NCBI RefSeq assembly: GCF_049670895.1
Contig: NZ_CP187170.1
Strand: one strand, 5' to 3'
DNA: 64,000 bases
DNA from: Pasteurella sp049670895
Lineage (GTDB): Bacteria; Pseudomonadota; Gammaproteobacteria; Enterobacterales; Pasteurellaceae
The position numbers and the translations under genes are program-made. This document shows, one piece after another, positions 53,337 to 62,937 of the stretch; positions within the stretch are counted from its first letter, which is position 1; each line of letters opens with the position of its first letter. The notes under the pieces were generated by a model. That model was not told where the DNA came from, made no database searches, and saw nothing but the letters and a program-made list of their open reading frames with translations.

Positions 53337-56135
53337 ATGACAGTTGATTATAAAAATACATTAAACCTGCCAGAAACAGGCTTTCCTATGCGTGGGGATC
53401 TCGCCAAACGCGAGCCGCAAATGCTCAAAACATGGTATGAAAAACAGCTTTACCAAAAAATCCGTCAGTCTTCCAAAGGCAAAAAATCCTTTATTCTTCA
53501 TGATGGCCCTCCTTATGCGAACGGTACGATTCATATCGGTCACGCAGTGAATAAAATTTTAAAAGATATTATTGTCAAATCCAAAACCGCATTAGGTTAC
53601 GACTCCCCTTATATCCCTGGTTGGGACTGCCACGGCTTACCGATTGAATTAAAAGTAGAAGGCTTGGTGGGCAAACCTAATCAAAATATCAGTGCTGCAC
53701 AATTTCGTGAAGAATGCCGTAAATATGCTGCCGAACAAGTTGAAGGGCAGAAAAAAGATTTTATCCGTCTTGGCGTATTAGGGGATTGGGACAATCCTTA
53801 CTTAACCATGAACTATCACACCGAAGCCAATATTATCCGTGCGTTCGGTAAAGCGGTGGAAAATGGGCATTTATACAAAGGTTCAAAACCTGTTCACTGG
53901 TGTTTAGACTGTGCCTCTTCATTGGCTGAGGCAGAAGTGGAATATGAAGATAAAGTGTCCCCTTCTATCTATGTGCGTTTTAGTGCGGTGGATTCTGAGG
54001 CAGTTTTAGCAAAATTCAATGCAGAAGGTAAAGGAAATGGCAAAATTTCAGCCGTTATCTGGACAACCACACCTTGGACCATTCCGTCTAACCGTGCCAT
54101 TGCGATTCATGAAAAACTTGATTATCAATTAGTGCAATTTAATGATGAGCGTGTGATTTTAGCCAAAGATTTAGTGGAAGAAGTGGCAAAAGCGGCAGGT
54201 GTCGAAACCTTTGAAGTGCTTGGTGAAGCCAAAGGTCAAGATCTTGAATGGCTACGTTTCAACCATCCGTTCTATGACTTTAGTGTGCCTGTCATTTTAG
54301 GTGATCATGTCACCACAGATGGCGGTACAGGTTTAGTGCATACCGCACCAGACCACGGTCATGACGACTATATTATTGCACAAAAAAATGGTATCGAAAT
54401 GGCAGGCTTAATCGGTAACGATGGTTTGTTCAAAGCCGATGTGCCTTTCTTTGCAGGGAAAGGGGTGTTTGAGTCCAACGATCTGGTCGTAGCAAAATTA
54501 CAAGAAGTGGGGGCAATGCTGAAATTCAGCAAAATCAAACACAGTTACCCACATTGCTGGCGTCATAAAACCCCGATTATTTTCCGTGCGACACCGCAAT
54601 GGTTTATCGGCATGGAAAAACAAGGATTACGTCAACAAGCTTTAGGCGAAATTAAAAAAGTGCGTTGGATTCCAGATTGGGGTCAAGCTCGTATTGAAAA
54701 AATGGTAGAAAACCGCCCAGACTGGTGTATTTCTCGTCAACGGACATGGGGTGTGCCTGTTGCTTTATTTATCCACAAAGAAACGGAAGAATTGCACCCT
54801 CGCACTGTTGAACTGGTCGAAGAAGTGGCAAAACGTGTGGAAGAAAAAGGCATTCAAGCTTGGTGGGATTTAGACACGGCTGAATTATTAGGTGCAGAGG
54901 CTGAAAACTATATTAAAGTAGCAGATACCTTAGACGTTTGGTTCGATTCAGGATCCACCTATTATTCTGTGGTGAAAGATCGCCCAGAATTTAACGGCAA
55001 AGAAGCGGATATGTATCTTGAAGGTTCAGACCAACACCGTGGTTGGTTTATGTCTTCATTAATGCTCTCTACGGCAACAGACAACAAAGCCCCGTATAAA
55101 CAAGTGTTGACACATGGTTTTACCGTCGATGGTCAAGGTCGCAAAATGTCAAAATCTATCGGTAACATTGTGACCCCACAAGAAGTGATGGACAAATTCG
55201 GTGGTGATATTTTACGTTTATGGGTTGCTTCAACTGACTACACGGGCGAAATTTCTGTGTCTGATGAAATTTTAAAACGTGCTGCAGATGCTTATCGTCG
55301 TATTCGTAACACTGCTCGTTTCTTGCTCGCCAACTTAAATGGGTTTGATCCAAAACGTGATCAAGTCAAACCTGAAGAGATGATGGTGTTAGACCGTTGG
55401 GCAGTTGATTGTGCCTACCAAGCACAAAACGAAATTAAAGATGCCTACGATAACTATCAATTCCATGCCGTTGTGCAACGTTTAATGAAATTCTGCTCCG
55501 TTGAGATGGGTTCATTCTATTTAGATATTATCAAAGACCGTCAATACACCACTAAAGCCGATAGTCTTGCTCGCCGTAGCTGTCAAACGGCATTATGGCA
55601 TATTGCCGAAGCACTTGTTCGTTGGATTGCCCCTGTGCTGTCGTTCACCGCAGATGAAATTTGGCAATATATTCCAGGTGAGCGTGCTGAATTTGTCTTT
55701 ACCGAAGAATTTTATAACGGCTTATTTACCTTAAGCAGCGACGAACAAATGAACGACGCCTACTGGCAACAAGTCATCACGTTACGTAATGAAATCAACC
55801 GTGTGTTGGAACAAGCCCGTAATGACAAAGTGATCGGTGCGGCACTTGAAGCAGAATTAACCATTTATGCAAATGACACTTATGCGAACCTTTTAACAAA
55901 ACTGCAAAATGAATTGCGTTTTGTCCTCATCACCTCAAAAGCAGAAGTGAAACCATTGGCACAAGCCGATGTGGCAGAAGGTGAAGTGAAAGGCTTAGCC
56001 GTGAAAGTGGTGCGTTCAAGCAATCACAAATGTCCTCGTTGTTGGCATTATTCTGACAGCAAAGATGCCCAATCACTTTGCTCACGTTGTGATGAAAACG
56101 TCAACGGTCAAGGCGAAATTAGACATTTTGCGTAA
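53337..56135 (+). CDS. ileS: isoleucyl-tRNA synthetase
   Basis: 932 residues, class I synthetase of the bacterial IleS type. HIGH motif in GPPYANGTIHIGHA near 56-69, the editing domain with GTGLVHTAPDHGHDDY, KMSKS in GRKMSKSIGN near 602, and the C-terminal zinc finger CPRCWHY / CSRCDENV near 898-921. It heads ileS-lspA-ispH; fkpB, found between lspA and ispH in E. coli, is absent. Confidence 0.98.
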   Translation: MTVDYKNTLNLPETGFPMRGDLAKREPQMLKTWYEKQLYQKIRQSSKGKKSFILHDGPPYANGTIHIGHAVNKILKDIIVKSKTALGYDSPYIPGWDCHGLPIELKVEGLVGKPNQNISAAQFREECRKYAAEQVEGQKKDFIRLGVLGDWDNPYLTMNYHTEANIIRAFGKAVENGHLYKGSKPVHWCLDCASSLAEAEVEYEDKVSPSIYVRFSAVDSEAVLAKFNAEGKGNGKISAVIWTTTPWTIPSNRAIAIHEKLDYQLVQFNDERVILAKDLVEEVAKAAGVETFEVLGEAKGQDLEWLRFNHPFYDFSVPVILGDHVTTDGGTGLVHTAPDHGHDDYIIAQKNGIEMAGLIGNDGLFKADVPFFAGKGVFESNDLVVAKLQEVGAMLKFSKIKHSYPHCWRHKTPIIFRATPQWFIGMEKQGLRQQALGEIKKVRWIPDWGQARIEKMVENRPDWCISRQRTWGVPVALFIHKETEELHPRTVELVEEVAKRVEEKGIQAWWDLDTAELLGAEAENYIKVADTLDVWFDSGSTYYSVVKDRPEFNGKEADMYLEGSDQHRGWFMSSLMLSTATDNKAPYKQVLTHGFTVDGQGRKMSKSIGNIVTPQEVMDKFGGDILRLWVASTDYTGEISVSDEILKRAADAYRRIRNTARFLLANLNGFDPKRDQVKPEEMMVLDRWAVDCAYQAQNEIKDAYDNYQFHAVVQRLMKFCSVEMGSFYLDIIKDRQYTTKADSLARRSCQTALWHIAEALVRWIAPVLSFTADEIWQYIPGERAEFVFTEEFYNGLFTLSSDEQMNDAYWQQVITLRNEINRVLEQARNDKVIGAALEAELTIYANDTYANLLTKLQNELRFVLITSKAEVKPLAQADVAEGEVKGLAVKVVRSSNHKCPRCWHYSDSKDAQSLCSRCDENVNGQGEIRHFA

Positions 56136-56143
56136 GGGATATC

Positions 56144-56170
56144 AAAGGCAGATTTTTCTCTGCCTTTGTT
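56144..56170 (+). terminator. hairpin after ileS
   Basis: AAAGGCAGA / TCTGCCTTT with a 6-base loop and a weak T tail. Since lspA follows 76 bp later on the same strand it may act as a partial terminator. Confidence 0.65.
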
Positions 56171-56194
56171 TCACATCAGCAAATTAATTCTCAA

Positions 56195-56215
56195 AGGCGA
56201 ACATGACGTTCGCCT
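56195..56215. repeat. AGGCGAAC/GTTCGCCT hairpin
   Basis: 8-bp arms around ATGAC, the same arms as the tcdA terminator (12188-12206). Here there is no T-run. Confidence 0.7.
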
Positions 56216-56245
56216 CTGCAATATTTAAATACAGATAAGGTGATT

Positions 56246-56740
56246 ATGACAAAATCTAAAAGCGGTCTTTCTTTTCTTTGGCTAAGTGCGGTGACTTTTT
56301 TATTGGATTTAGGAAGCAAATATTGGGTGGTGAAAAATTTTGATCTGTATGAAAGTATCAATATTCTTCCCGTCTTTAACTTAACTTATGTGCGTAACTA
56401 TGGTGCAGCATTCAGTTTTTTAGCCGATCACGATGGTTGGCAAAAATACTTTTTTATCATTTTAGCCATTACCGTCTCCTGTTTCTTACTTTACTTTTTA
56501 GCCAAAAATAGCGTACAGCAAAAATTACAAAACAGTGCCTACGCCCTTATTATTGGTGGAGCATTCGGCAATATGGTGGATCGCACATACCACGGTTTTG
56601 TGGTGGATTTTTTAGATTTTTATTGGGATATTTATCATTACCCCGTATTCAACGTAGCAGATATTGCGATTTCTATCGGTGCAGGGTTACTGATTTTAGA
56701 TGCGTTTAAAAATCGTGAAAATGAAGGGAAAGGGACATAA
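56246..56740 (+). CDS. lspA: lipoprotein signal peptidase
   Basis: Cleaves prolipoprotein signal peptides in the inner membrane. 164 residues from the ATG at 56246 (AAGGTGA upstream); a GTG two codons earlier is unlikely. Four membrane helices; FNLTYVRNYGAAFSFL, GGAFGNMVDR, VVDFLDFY and FNVADIAISIGAGLL carry the two catalytic aspartates. An uptake sequence near 56284 is within the first helix. Confidence 0.96.
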   Translation: MTKSKSGLSFLWLSAVTFLLDLGSKYWVVKNFDLYESINILPVFNLTYVRNYGAAFSFLADHDGWQKYFFIILAITVSCFLLYFLAKNSVQQKLQNSAYALIIGGAFGNMVDRTYHGFVVDFLDFYWDIYHYPVFNVADIAISIGAGLLILDAFKNRENEGKGT

Positions 56741-56756
56741 AAATAGGACGTATGAA

Positions 56757-57701
56757 ATGAAAATTATTTTAGCGAATCCACGTGGTTTTTGTGCTGGTGT
56801 TGATCGAGCCATTAGCATTGTAGAATCTGCCCTAGAAATTCATGGTTCACCGATTTATGTGCGTCATGAAGTGGTACATAACCGCTTTGTAGTCAATGGA
56901 TTGCGTGAACGTGGTGCGATTTTTGTCGAAGAATTACACGAAGTGCCAGATGGGGCTATTGTGATCTTTTCGGCTCATGGTGTGTCGCAAGCCGTTCGCC
57001 AAGAAGCGAAAAATCGTAATCTCAAAGTCTTTGATGCCACCTGCCCTTTGGTCACCAAAGTGCATATGCAAGTGGCTCGAGCAAGTCGCAAAGGCACGAA
57101 AGCCATACTCATTGGACACGAAGGCCACCCAGAAGTGGAAGGCACTATGGGACAATACGATAATCCCGAAGGGGGGATTTTCTTAGTAGAAAGTGTGGAA
57201 GACATCGCTAAATTAGGGTTAAAACAAGAGGACCCCCTCACCTTTATGACACAAACCACTTTGTCTATTGATGACACCAGTGAAGTGATTGAAGCATTAA
57301 AGCAAAAATACCCTGCGATTCAAGGTCCCCGTAAAAACGATATTTGCTATGCCACCACCAACCGTCAGCAAGCCGTGCGGGAATTGGCTCAACAATCGGA
57401 TTTAGTGATTGTAGTCGGCTCAAAAAATTCGTCTAATTCAAACCGCCTTGCCGAACTGGCTTCTCGCATGGGGGTGATGTCCAAATTAATTGATGATGCC
57501 GATGATATTGATCCTGCCTGGTTGGAAAACATTCATACCATTGGGATTACGGCGGGGGCTTCAGCACCTGAAGTCTTGGTGCAATCCGTGGTGAAACGCT
57601 TGCAAGAATTGGGTGTAACCAGTGTGGAAGAGCTACAAGGCTGCGAAGAAAATACCGTGTTTGAAGTGCCAAGAGAATTACGGATTACCGAAGTCAATTA
57701 A
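56757..57701 (+). CDS. ispH: 4-hydroxy-3-methylbut-2-enyl diphosphate reductase
   Basis: Last enzyme of the MEP isoprenoid pathway; makes IPP and DMAPP. From the ATG at 56757 it is 314 residues (MKIILANPRGFCAGVDRA), the family start, with AGGACG upstream; a longer frame from 56700 would overlap lspA. The cluster cysteines are Cys12, DATCP (about 96) and NDICYATTNRQ (about 197). Follows lspA by 16 bp. Confidence 0.97.
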   Translation: MKIILANPRGFCAGVDRAISIVESALEIHGSPIYVRHEVVHNRFVVNGLRERGAIFVEELHEVPDGAIVIFSAHGVSQAVRQEAKNRNLKVFDATCPLVTKVHMQVARASRKGTKAILIGHEGHPEVEGTMGQYDNPEGGIFLVESVEDIAKLGLKQEDPLTFMTQTTLSIDDTSEVIEALKQKYPAIQGPRKNDICYATTNRQQAVRELAQQSDLVIVVGSKNSSNSNRLAELASRMGVMSKLIDDADDIDPAWLENIHTIGITAGASAPEVLVQSVVKRLQELGVTSVEELQGCEENTVFEVPRELRITEVN

Positions 57702-57726
57702 TGATGGTTTAACACCATCCCCTCAA

Positions 57727-57767
57727 AACACCACCGTAGTGTAATCAACAAGGTGGTGTTTTTTTAT
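57727..57767 (+). terminator. ispH terminator
   Basis: AACACCACC / GGTGGTGTT stem with a 16-base loop then TTTTTT. Ends the ileS-lspA-ispH run. Confidence 0.88.
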
Positions 57768-57797
57768 CGTTTAATCCTTGTTTAATATTCTTATCTG

Positions 57798-59027
57798 TTA
57801 TCGAAATTTTTGTTTAAGCAGATCTTTTAATTGATGGCGAAATTGTTTATTCCATTCCACTTTATAGCGAGGGGATCGGCAGTGATCAAAAAAGTGAATG
57901 GGGAGTTTAAACGCCGAATAGTTTGGCTGATTTAAAGCGAGATTCAACTTGATATCACATTGCATATTACTCAAATCCACACGCCCCACGCCAGAGACTA
58001 ACACTTCCTTCGTTTCAAAAGACAAGGCATTTAATACAAGTGTTTGTTGCTGCCAAGTTAGATTGGTATTCAGTTTGTCAAAGGCGGTGTCGGTTCTTTT
58101 TTCACTGAATTGGGCTTTATCAAGATTAATCGGCAAATAATTTGCCACTAGTGTCAGTAAATTTAGCCCTTTTAGCTCACCTTGTTGAATCATGGCTTCA
58201 ACATGACCTTGCTGAGCTTGTTGCCCAACCAAACGAAATTGCCCTGATAAAGATGCGGAGCCACTGATTAATACCGGCAAATTCAACACCTTTAACCATT
58301 GTTCTAGCACGAGGTTTTCTGCTTGTAACTGCAGGTTTTTTTCTGATTCTGATTGTGGCTGTATGGACACAGAAAAATGGGAAGGATGCTGATGGGCTGA
58401 ATAGTCAATTTCCCCAATTAAAGATAAACCTTGTTTTGATGCCATCTCTAATTTGGCTTTTAGCAAAGGAAAATACTCGCCATTGAATTGCACATCATCC
58501 CACTGTAACTGATAGGTCAACGGCGATAAACGTTGAATCATCCCTTTGGTTAGGCTTAATTGAATCTGTGTTGTGTTGAAAAAAAGAGGACGATCAAGCT
58601 GCAGATCAAACGTCATATTCATCATGGAAACCTGCTCAGGCTCAATCAGAAAATCCCCTGTTAATTTGCCATTGAGATCGCTAAATTCAGGGGCGGTCTG
58701 CTCATTTGACCAAAGCTTGCCTTTTTCAAAGCTAAAGGTTTTAATCGCATATTGTGGTGTTAACAAGGACCAAAAATCCAGTTCTAAATGCAATTTCTCG
58801 GCAAAAATCGACCGCACTTTGGCGTCTTGTTGAGGATGCTGCCAGTAGGCATCAGAAAGGGTGAGTTGCGTGGTCGGATAAAGTGCAAAGTCCAGATGTC
58901 GAAAGGTCACATGATGTTGCTGTAAAGCCTGTGCAAGTTGTGCATTAATTCGCTGAATTTGATAATAAATTACAAGACTGATCGTCACCACCACACAACA
59001 TATGCCAATGACGATCTTCTTCCACAT
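57798..59027 (-). CDS. AsmA-like family protein
   Basis: 409 residues from the ATG at 59027, with GAGGAT upstream inside the dcd stop region. One N-terminal membrane anchor (MWKKIVIGICCVVVTISLVIYY), then a long periplasmic beta-rich region and a C-terminal AsmA-type segment (SASLSGQFRLVG, LNALSFETKEVLVSGVGRVDL). H. influenzae HI0134 has the same place next to dcd. AsmA relatives are bridge-like lipid-transport proteins of the envelope, so a related role is likely but unproven. One base pair separates it from dcd. Confidence 0.85.
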   Translation of the reverse strand: MWKKIVIGICCVVVTISLVIYYQIQRINAQLAQALQQHHVTFRHLDFALYPTTQLTLSDAYWQHPQQDAKVRSIFAEKLHLELDFWSLLTPQYAIKTFSFEKGKLWSNEQTAPEFSDLNGKLTGDFLIEPEQVSMMNMTFDLQLDRPLFFNTTQIQLSLTKGMIQRLSPLTYQLQWDDVQFNGEYFPLLKAKLEMASKQGLSLIGEIDYSAHQHPSHFSVSIQPQSESEKNLQLQAENLVLEQWLKVLNLPVLISGSASLSGQFRLVGQQAQQGHVEAMIQQGELKGLNLLTLVANYLPINLDKAQFSEKRTDTAFDKLNTNLTWQQQTLVLNALSFETKEVLVSGVGRVDLSNMQCDIKLNLALNQPNYSAFKLPIHFFDHCRSPRYKVEWNKQFRHQLKDLLKQKFR

Positions 59028-59028
59028 G

Positions 59029-59613
59029 TTATTTATCCTCATTAATGCGACTGGCTACCGCACTTTGCTGATTTTTATATTTCGCATTTTTACGGCTACT
59101 ATAAGGTCGTGCCGCTACACCGCTTAAAATTTCAAAACTCAATGCCCCAATCACCATATTGGGACGTAACGCTAAGGGGAGTTTTCCTGAGTTAAAAAAC
59201 TCTAACACAATACGCCCTTCCCAACCGGGATCAATACGATGTGCGGTAACATGAACCATTAAGCCTAAACGGGCTAGTGAAGAACGTCCATCTAACCAAC
59301 CGATAATATTGGCAGGTAATTTTACCGATTCTAAGGTAGTCGCTAACGCTAACTCACCAGGGTGTAGAAAAAAGGCTTCGCCATTCTCAATGAGAATTTC
59401 CTCGCTCATCACGGATTCTAACTGTGCAGACACTTCTTCTTTTGGACCGCTTAAATCAATAAATGGAGCAGAATGCTCACGAAAAACACGGAAAGAATTG
59501 CCTAAACGCACATCAATGGTTGCACCATTAATTTTGTCATTATCAGGACGGGGGGTCAGTGAAATGATGCCTTCGTCTAAATAACGTTCAATATCAGTAT
59601 CACATAATCTCAT
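59029..59613 (-). CDS. dcd: dCTP deaminase
   Basis: Converts dCTP to dUTP, feeding dTMP synthesis. 194 residues; MRLCDTDIERYLDEGIISLTPRP start, GATIDVRLGNSFRVF, the LATTLESVKLP segment and GRSSLARLGLMVHVTAHRIDPGWEGRIVLEF with the catalytic region and the nucleotide-binding SSLAR. The udk-dcd order and the adjoining asmA-like gene match H. influenzae and E. coli (asmA-dcd-udk). Confidence 0.97.
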   Translation of the reverse strand: MRLCDTDIERYLDEGIISLTPRPDNDKINGATIDVRLGNSFRVFREHSAPFIDLSGPKEEVSAQLESVMSEEILIENGEAFFLHPGELALATTLESVKLPANIIGWLDGRSSLARLGLMVHVTAHRIDPGWEGRIVLEFFNSGKLPLALRPNMVIGALSFEILSGVAARPYSSRKNAKYKNQQSAVASRINEDK

Positions 59614-59624
59614 TGCAATCTTCC

Positions 59625-60275
59625 TTAACGTTTACCCAGTAATTGTCTGATTTGTGCTTTTAACATATTGATGGCAATACGGTTTTTCCCACCACGAGGA
59701 ATAATAATATCCGCATATTGTTTTGAAGGTTCGATAAATTGTAAAAACATAGGGCGGACTGTTTTGCGGTATTGTTCCACCACCGATTCAAGCGATCGAC
59801 CCCGCTCTTTCATGTCACGCTGTAAACGGCGAATAAAACAAATGTCTAAAGGAGCATCCACAAACACAGACACACTCACCTCATCACGCAAACGCTCATC
59901 AGTGAGCAATAAAATCCCTTCCAGAATAATCACTTTTTTGGGCTCAAAATGGGTAATTTCATCGGTGCGGGTATGTTCAACATAACTATAGACGGGAATA
60001 TCAACGGCTTGCCCTGCTTTCAGGCTTTTGAGGTGTTCAATCAGGAGATCACGATCCATGGAATTGGGGTGGTCATAATTGGTTTTAATGCGTTCTTCAA
60101 AGGCGAGATGACTTTGATCTTTGTAATAAGAATCTTCTGAAATGATGCCAATTTCTTCACAACCTAACTCATCACAAAGCTCACGATGAACTGTCGAGGC
60201 AATTAAACTTTTTCCAGAAGCGGAAGCTCCCGCAATGGCGATAATGATACTAGATGGGGTAGATGACTGTGACAT
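59625..60275 (-). CDS. udk: uridine kinase
   Basis: Salvage kinase phosphorylating uridine and cytidine with GTP/ATP. 216 residues with Walker A AGASASGKS at 15-23, DSYYKDQ, NYDHPNSMDRDLL and IIPRGGKNRIAINML. First gene of the minus-strand udk-dcd-asmA-like group, 11 bp before dcd. Confidence 0.97.
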   Translation of the reverse strand: MSQSSTPSSIIIAIAGASASGKSLIASTVHRELCDELGCEEIGIISEDSYYKDQSHLAFEERIKTNYDHPNSMDRDLLIEHLKSLKAGQAVDIPVYSYVEHTRTDEITHFEPKKVIILEGILLLTDERLRDEVSVSVFVDAPLDICFIRRLQRDMKERGRSLESVVEQYRKTVRPMFLQFIEPSKQYADIIIPRGGKNRIAINMLKAQIRQLLGKR

Positions 60276-60390
60276 AATAATTAACCTAAAAGAACGTGTA
60301 ATTTAATCGAAGAATTATAAAGAAAAAAATCGCATTTTAATAGCCAAGAATGCACAACAGGAATACACAAGGAGGAAAAAAGCCACATTT

Positions 60391-60570
60391 TTATGCCGTA
60401 TTTCCTGTTCTTTCATTTATGATGGCTTTTCCCAACGTTTTACTGAAGCTAAATCGATTTTCTCTTATTATTCTCCACAAGGCTTTTGGCATCAGGATAT
60501 GCTGATTTTGCCATGCTTTGACTAGTAAGACCACATAAAAAGCAGCAATACCAACAAAATCATTACCTAT
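60391..60570 (-). pseudogene. possible remnant of a small membrane-protein gene
   Basis: An open frame of 59 codons without a start codon reads DFVGIAAFYVVLLVKAW, then PKALWRIIRENRFSF and SKTLGKAIINERTGNTA before a stop. One hydrophobic segment followed by a basic amphipathic part looks protein-like, but I recognise no family and it could be chance. The preceding bases are stopped in this frame. Confidence 0.2.
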
Positions 60571-60779
60571 TTATTGTAAGACCAGCAGCCTTCATTCCGC
60601 ATTAATGAAAGATAATGTGGGATAAATAATCTTCCTCAGCATTAAAAATGCCATTTAATAAAAATAAATTGAATAAGACAAATAGGCAAAATAATCCTGT
60701 CAACCTTTCCTTAAAATAAAATGCTTCTTAAAAAAGAGGTATAACCATTATAATAATTACTGAAATTTTCAACATTATT

Positions 60780-60793
60780 TGATAACGTTTTCA
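60780..60793. promoter_or_regulatory. LacI/GalR-type operator-like site before afuB
   Basis: TGATAACGTTTTCA has the imperfect symmetry and AACGTT centre of LacI-family operators (compare TGAAACGTTTCA-type sites). A 6-bp hairpin ATAGGG/CCCTAT follows at 60798-60814. Sugar-responsive control would suit a sugar-phosphate transporter; regulator not identified. Confidence 0.4.
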
Positions 60794-60849
60794 CGCCATA
60801 GGGATATGCCCTATTGAATAATCTATGACTGCTTAATTAGAGGTTTTTT

Positions 60850-62922
60850 ATGAGGCAGAACGCCGTATTTTCTTGCAATATCCCTTTACTTTGGGTGATT
60901 TTTTCTTGGCTAGGTTTTTTATTATTACCGTCCAAAGCCTTAGATTATGGTTTGTGGGAATCCACATCAAATGAAATTTTCAATGCCATGGGGTGGGCAA
61001 GTTTCAATCTAAGTTGGTTTTGGTTTTTAGCCATGCTGCTTTTCCCTGTATTTTCTTATTGTTTCCCTCAACCAGATTCCACCTCCAAAATACGGCGTGC
61101 CAAATTTGAATTAGCCACGGTCATTAGTATTTTCTTATTTGTATTTATTTCTGCAACCGTTAATAAATTTAGCTTAGGCTATTCCATTATTATTTTAATG
61201 ATCGCCTTGCTGGCATTCGCCACACGTGCTTTAGCAACATTAAAAGTGATGCAAGGGGATAAATTCATTATTGCCTCATTAATCACCATTGTGTTGGTCA
61301 TTTTCTTTTTTATCGTTTATCCCACGTTTGCCATTTTGGTATCCATGTTTTTCGACAAAACGGATTTTCAACCTGAGCAAGTTCTGGCTATTCTTCGGCA
61401 GCCTTATGTAGCTCGAGTGGTAGGGAATTCTCTTGCCGTTGCCGCAACTGTTGGCGTGCTCTCCACCTTTTTTGGTTTAGCGTTCGCCCTTTATACCACT
61501 CGCATTGCGAAACGCACGGCGTTTATCGGTAAAATTTTCTCAATATTACCCATTGTCACGCCCCCTTTTGTGGTGGGATTAGGGGTGACATTAATGCTTG
61601 GGCGTTCTGGTTATGTCACTGCATTTTTTGTGGAATATTTAGGCTTCACTAGCAACTGGTTATATGGTTTTACAGGCATTGTGATTGCTCACACCTTGGG
61701 CTTAACCCCATTATCTTTTATGATTTTGGAAGGGGCATTAAAATCGGTACATCCCTCCATTGAAGAAGCCGCTTACACACTCCGTTCAAACCGCTATCAA
61801 GCCTTTGGACACATCATTTTCCCGTTATTAAAACCTGCACTTGCCAATTCCTTTTTAGTGGTCAGCATTCAATCTTTGGCTGATTTTAGTACACCGTTGG
61901 TCCTCGGAGGGAGCTTCGATGTTATCGCTACACAAATTTATTTCTATATTGCGGGTTCCCAATTGGATTATGCCTCTGCCAGTACATTAGGCACCCTGTT
62001 ACTGATATTTTCACTGGGTATTTTTGTGGTGCAATATTTATGGATCGGGAAACGTTCCTATGTGACGGTTTCAGGTAAATCTTATCGTGGTGAGGTGCAA
62101 GAGTTACCGCAGTTACTGAAAATATTGATTATCGCCTTCCTTAGTATCTGGACCCTGTTTAATGTGGTGCTTTATGGCAGTATTTTCTACGGCAGTTTCA
62201 CCGTTAACTGGGGGGTAGATCACACCTTAACCTTGAAAAACTATCAAACCTTATTCGGGCAAGGATTCAGTGATGGTGCATGGCCTTCTTTAATTCAAAC
62301 CGTGATTTTTGCAGCCAGTGCCGCACCGATTACCGCCTTACTTGGGCTGTTAATTGCGTATATTACGGTTCGCCGTGAATTTAAAGGCAAAAAGACATTG
62401 GAATTTTTGACCTTGCTCTGTTTTGCGATACCTGGCACCGTGGCGGGGGTGTCTTATATTATTGCCTTTAATAGTGCCCCAATTTATCTGACAGGAACAG
62501 CCATGATTATTATTTTATCCATGGTCACACGCAATATGCCTGTTGGGATGCGTGCTGCCATTGCTGGGCTTGGGCAGCTAGATAAATCCTTAGATGAGGC
62601 TTCTCTTTCGTTAAAAGGTAATGCATTTAAAACCCTTTGGTACATTGTTTTACCGCTATTAAAACCCGCCCTTTTATCAGCATTAGTAACCAGCTTTGTA
62701 CGCTCAATGACCACCGTGAGTGCCATTATTTTCTTAGTCACCGCCGATACCCGTGTGGCGACCTCTTATATTTTAAACCGAGTCGAAGATGGTGAATATG
62801 GCATTGCGATTGCCTATGGTTCAATCCTGATCATTGTGATGGTCTCAATTATCTTATTCTTTGATTGGATTGTAGGGGAAACTCGCATTGCACGCTCTAA
62901 AGCGAAACAAATGAATTCATAA
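60850..62922 (+). CDS. afuB: ABC transporter permease AfuB (fused, hexose-phosphate or iron type)
   Basis: 690 residues with about 12 membrane helices and two binding-protein-dependent permease domains. Each has an EAA loop: EEAAYTLRSNRYQAFGHIIFPLLKP near 307-331 and DEASLSLKGNAFKTLWYIVLPLLKP near 582-606, facing the ATPase. The fused organisation and AfuC partner fit the AfuABC system, first called ferric but shown in Actinobacillus pleuropneumoniae to import hexose phosphates. AGAGG stands 6 bases before the ATG. No afuA precedes it. Confidence 0.88.
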   Translation: MRQNAVFSCNIPLLWVIFSWLGFLLLPSKALDYGLWESTSNEIFNAMGWASFNLSWFWFLAMLLFPVFSYCFPQPDSTSKIRRAKFELATVISIFLFVFISATVNKFSLGYSIIILMIALLAFATRALATLKVMQGDKFIIASLITIVLVIFFFIVYPTFAILVSMFFDKTDFQPEQVLAILRQPYVARVVGNSLAVAATVGVLSTFFGLAFALYTTRIAKRTAFIGKIFSILPIVTPPFVVGLGVTLMLGRSGYVTAFFVEYLGFTSNWLYGFTGIVIAHTLGLTPLSFMILEGALKSVHPSIEEAAYTLRSNRYQAFGHIIFPLLKPALANSFLVVSIQSLADFSTPLVLGGSFDVIATQIYFYIAGSQLDYASASTLGTLLLIFSLGIFVVQYLWIGKRSYVTVSGKSYRGEVQELPQLLKILIIAFLSIWTLFNVVLYGSIFYGSFTVNWGVDHTLTLKNYQTLFGQGFSDGAWPSLIQTVIFAASAAPITALLGLLIAYITVRREFKGKKTLEFLTLLCFAIPGTVAGVSYIIAFNSAPIYLTGTAMIIILSMVTRNMPVGMRAAIAGLGQLDKSLDEASLSLKGNAFKTLWYIVLPLLKPALLSALVTSFVRSMTTVSAIIFLVTADTRVATSYILNRVEDGEYGIAIAYGSILIIVMVSIILFFDWIVGETRIARSKAKQMNS

Positions 62923-62937
62923 TAGGTAGTAAAAAAT

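Larger units (their letters stand above)
60276..60849. other. 574-bp gap upstream of afuB
   Basis: No intact gene. AT-rich, with a palindromic operator-like site near 60780, a small hairpin at 60798-60814, and a short coding-like remnant (60391-60570, minus strand). A gene for the AfuA binding protein, expected here by comparison with H. influenzae and Actinobacillus, is not present. Confidence 0.6.

Noticed and set aside
60307..60528. Plus-strand frame with protein-like composition in the afuB gap
   Set aside because: No start codon near its beginning, no family resemblance, and it is antisense to the equally weak minus-strand remnant.
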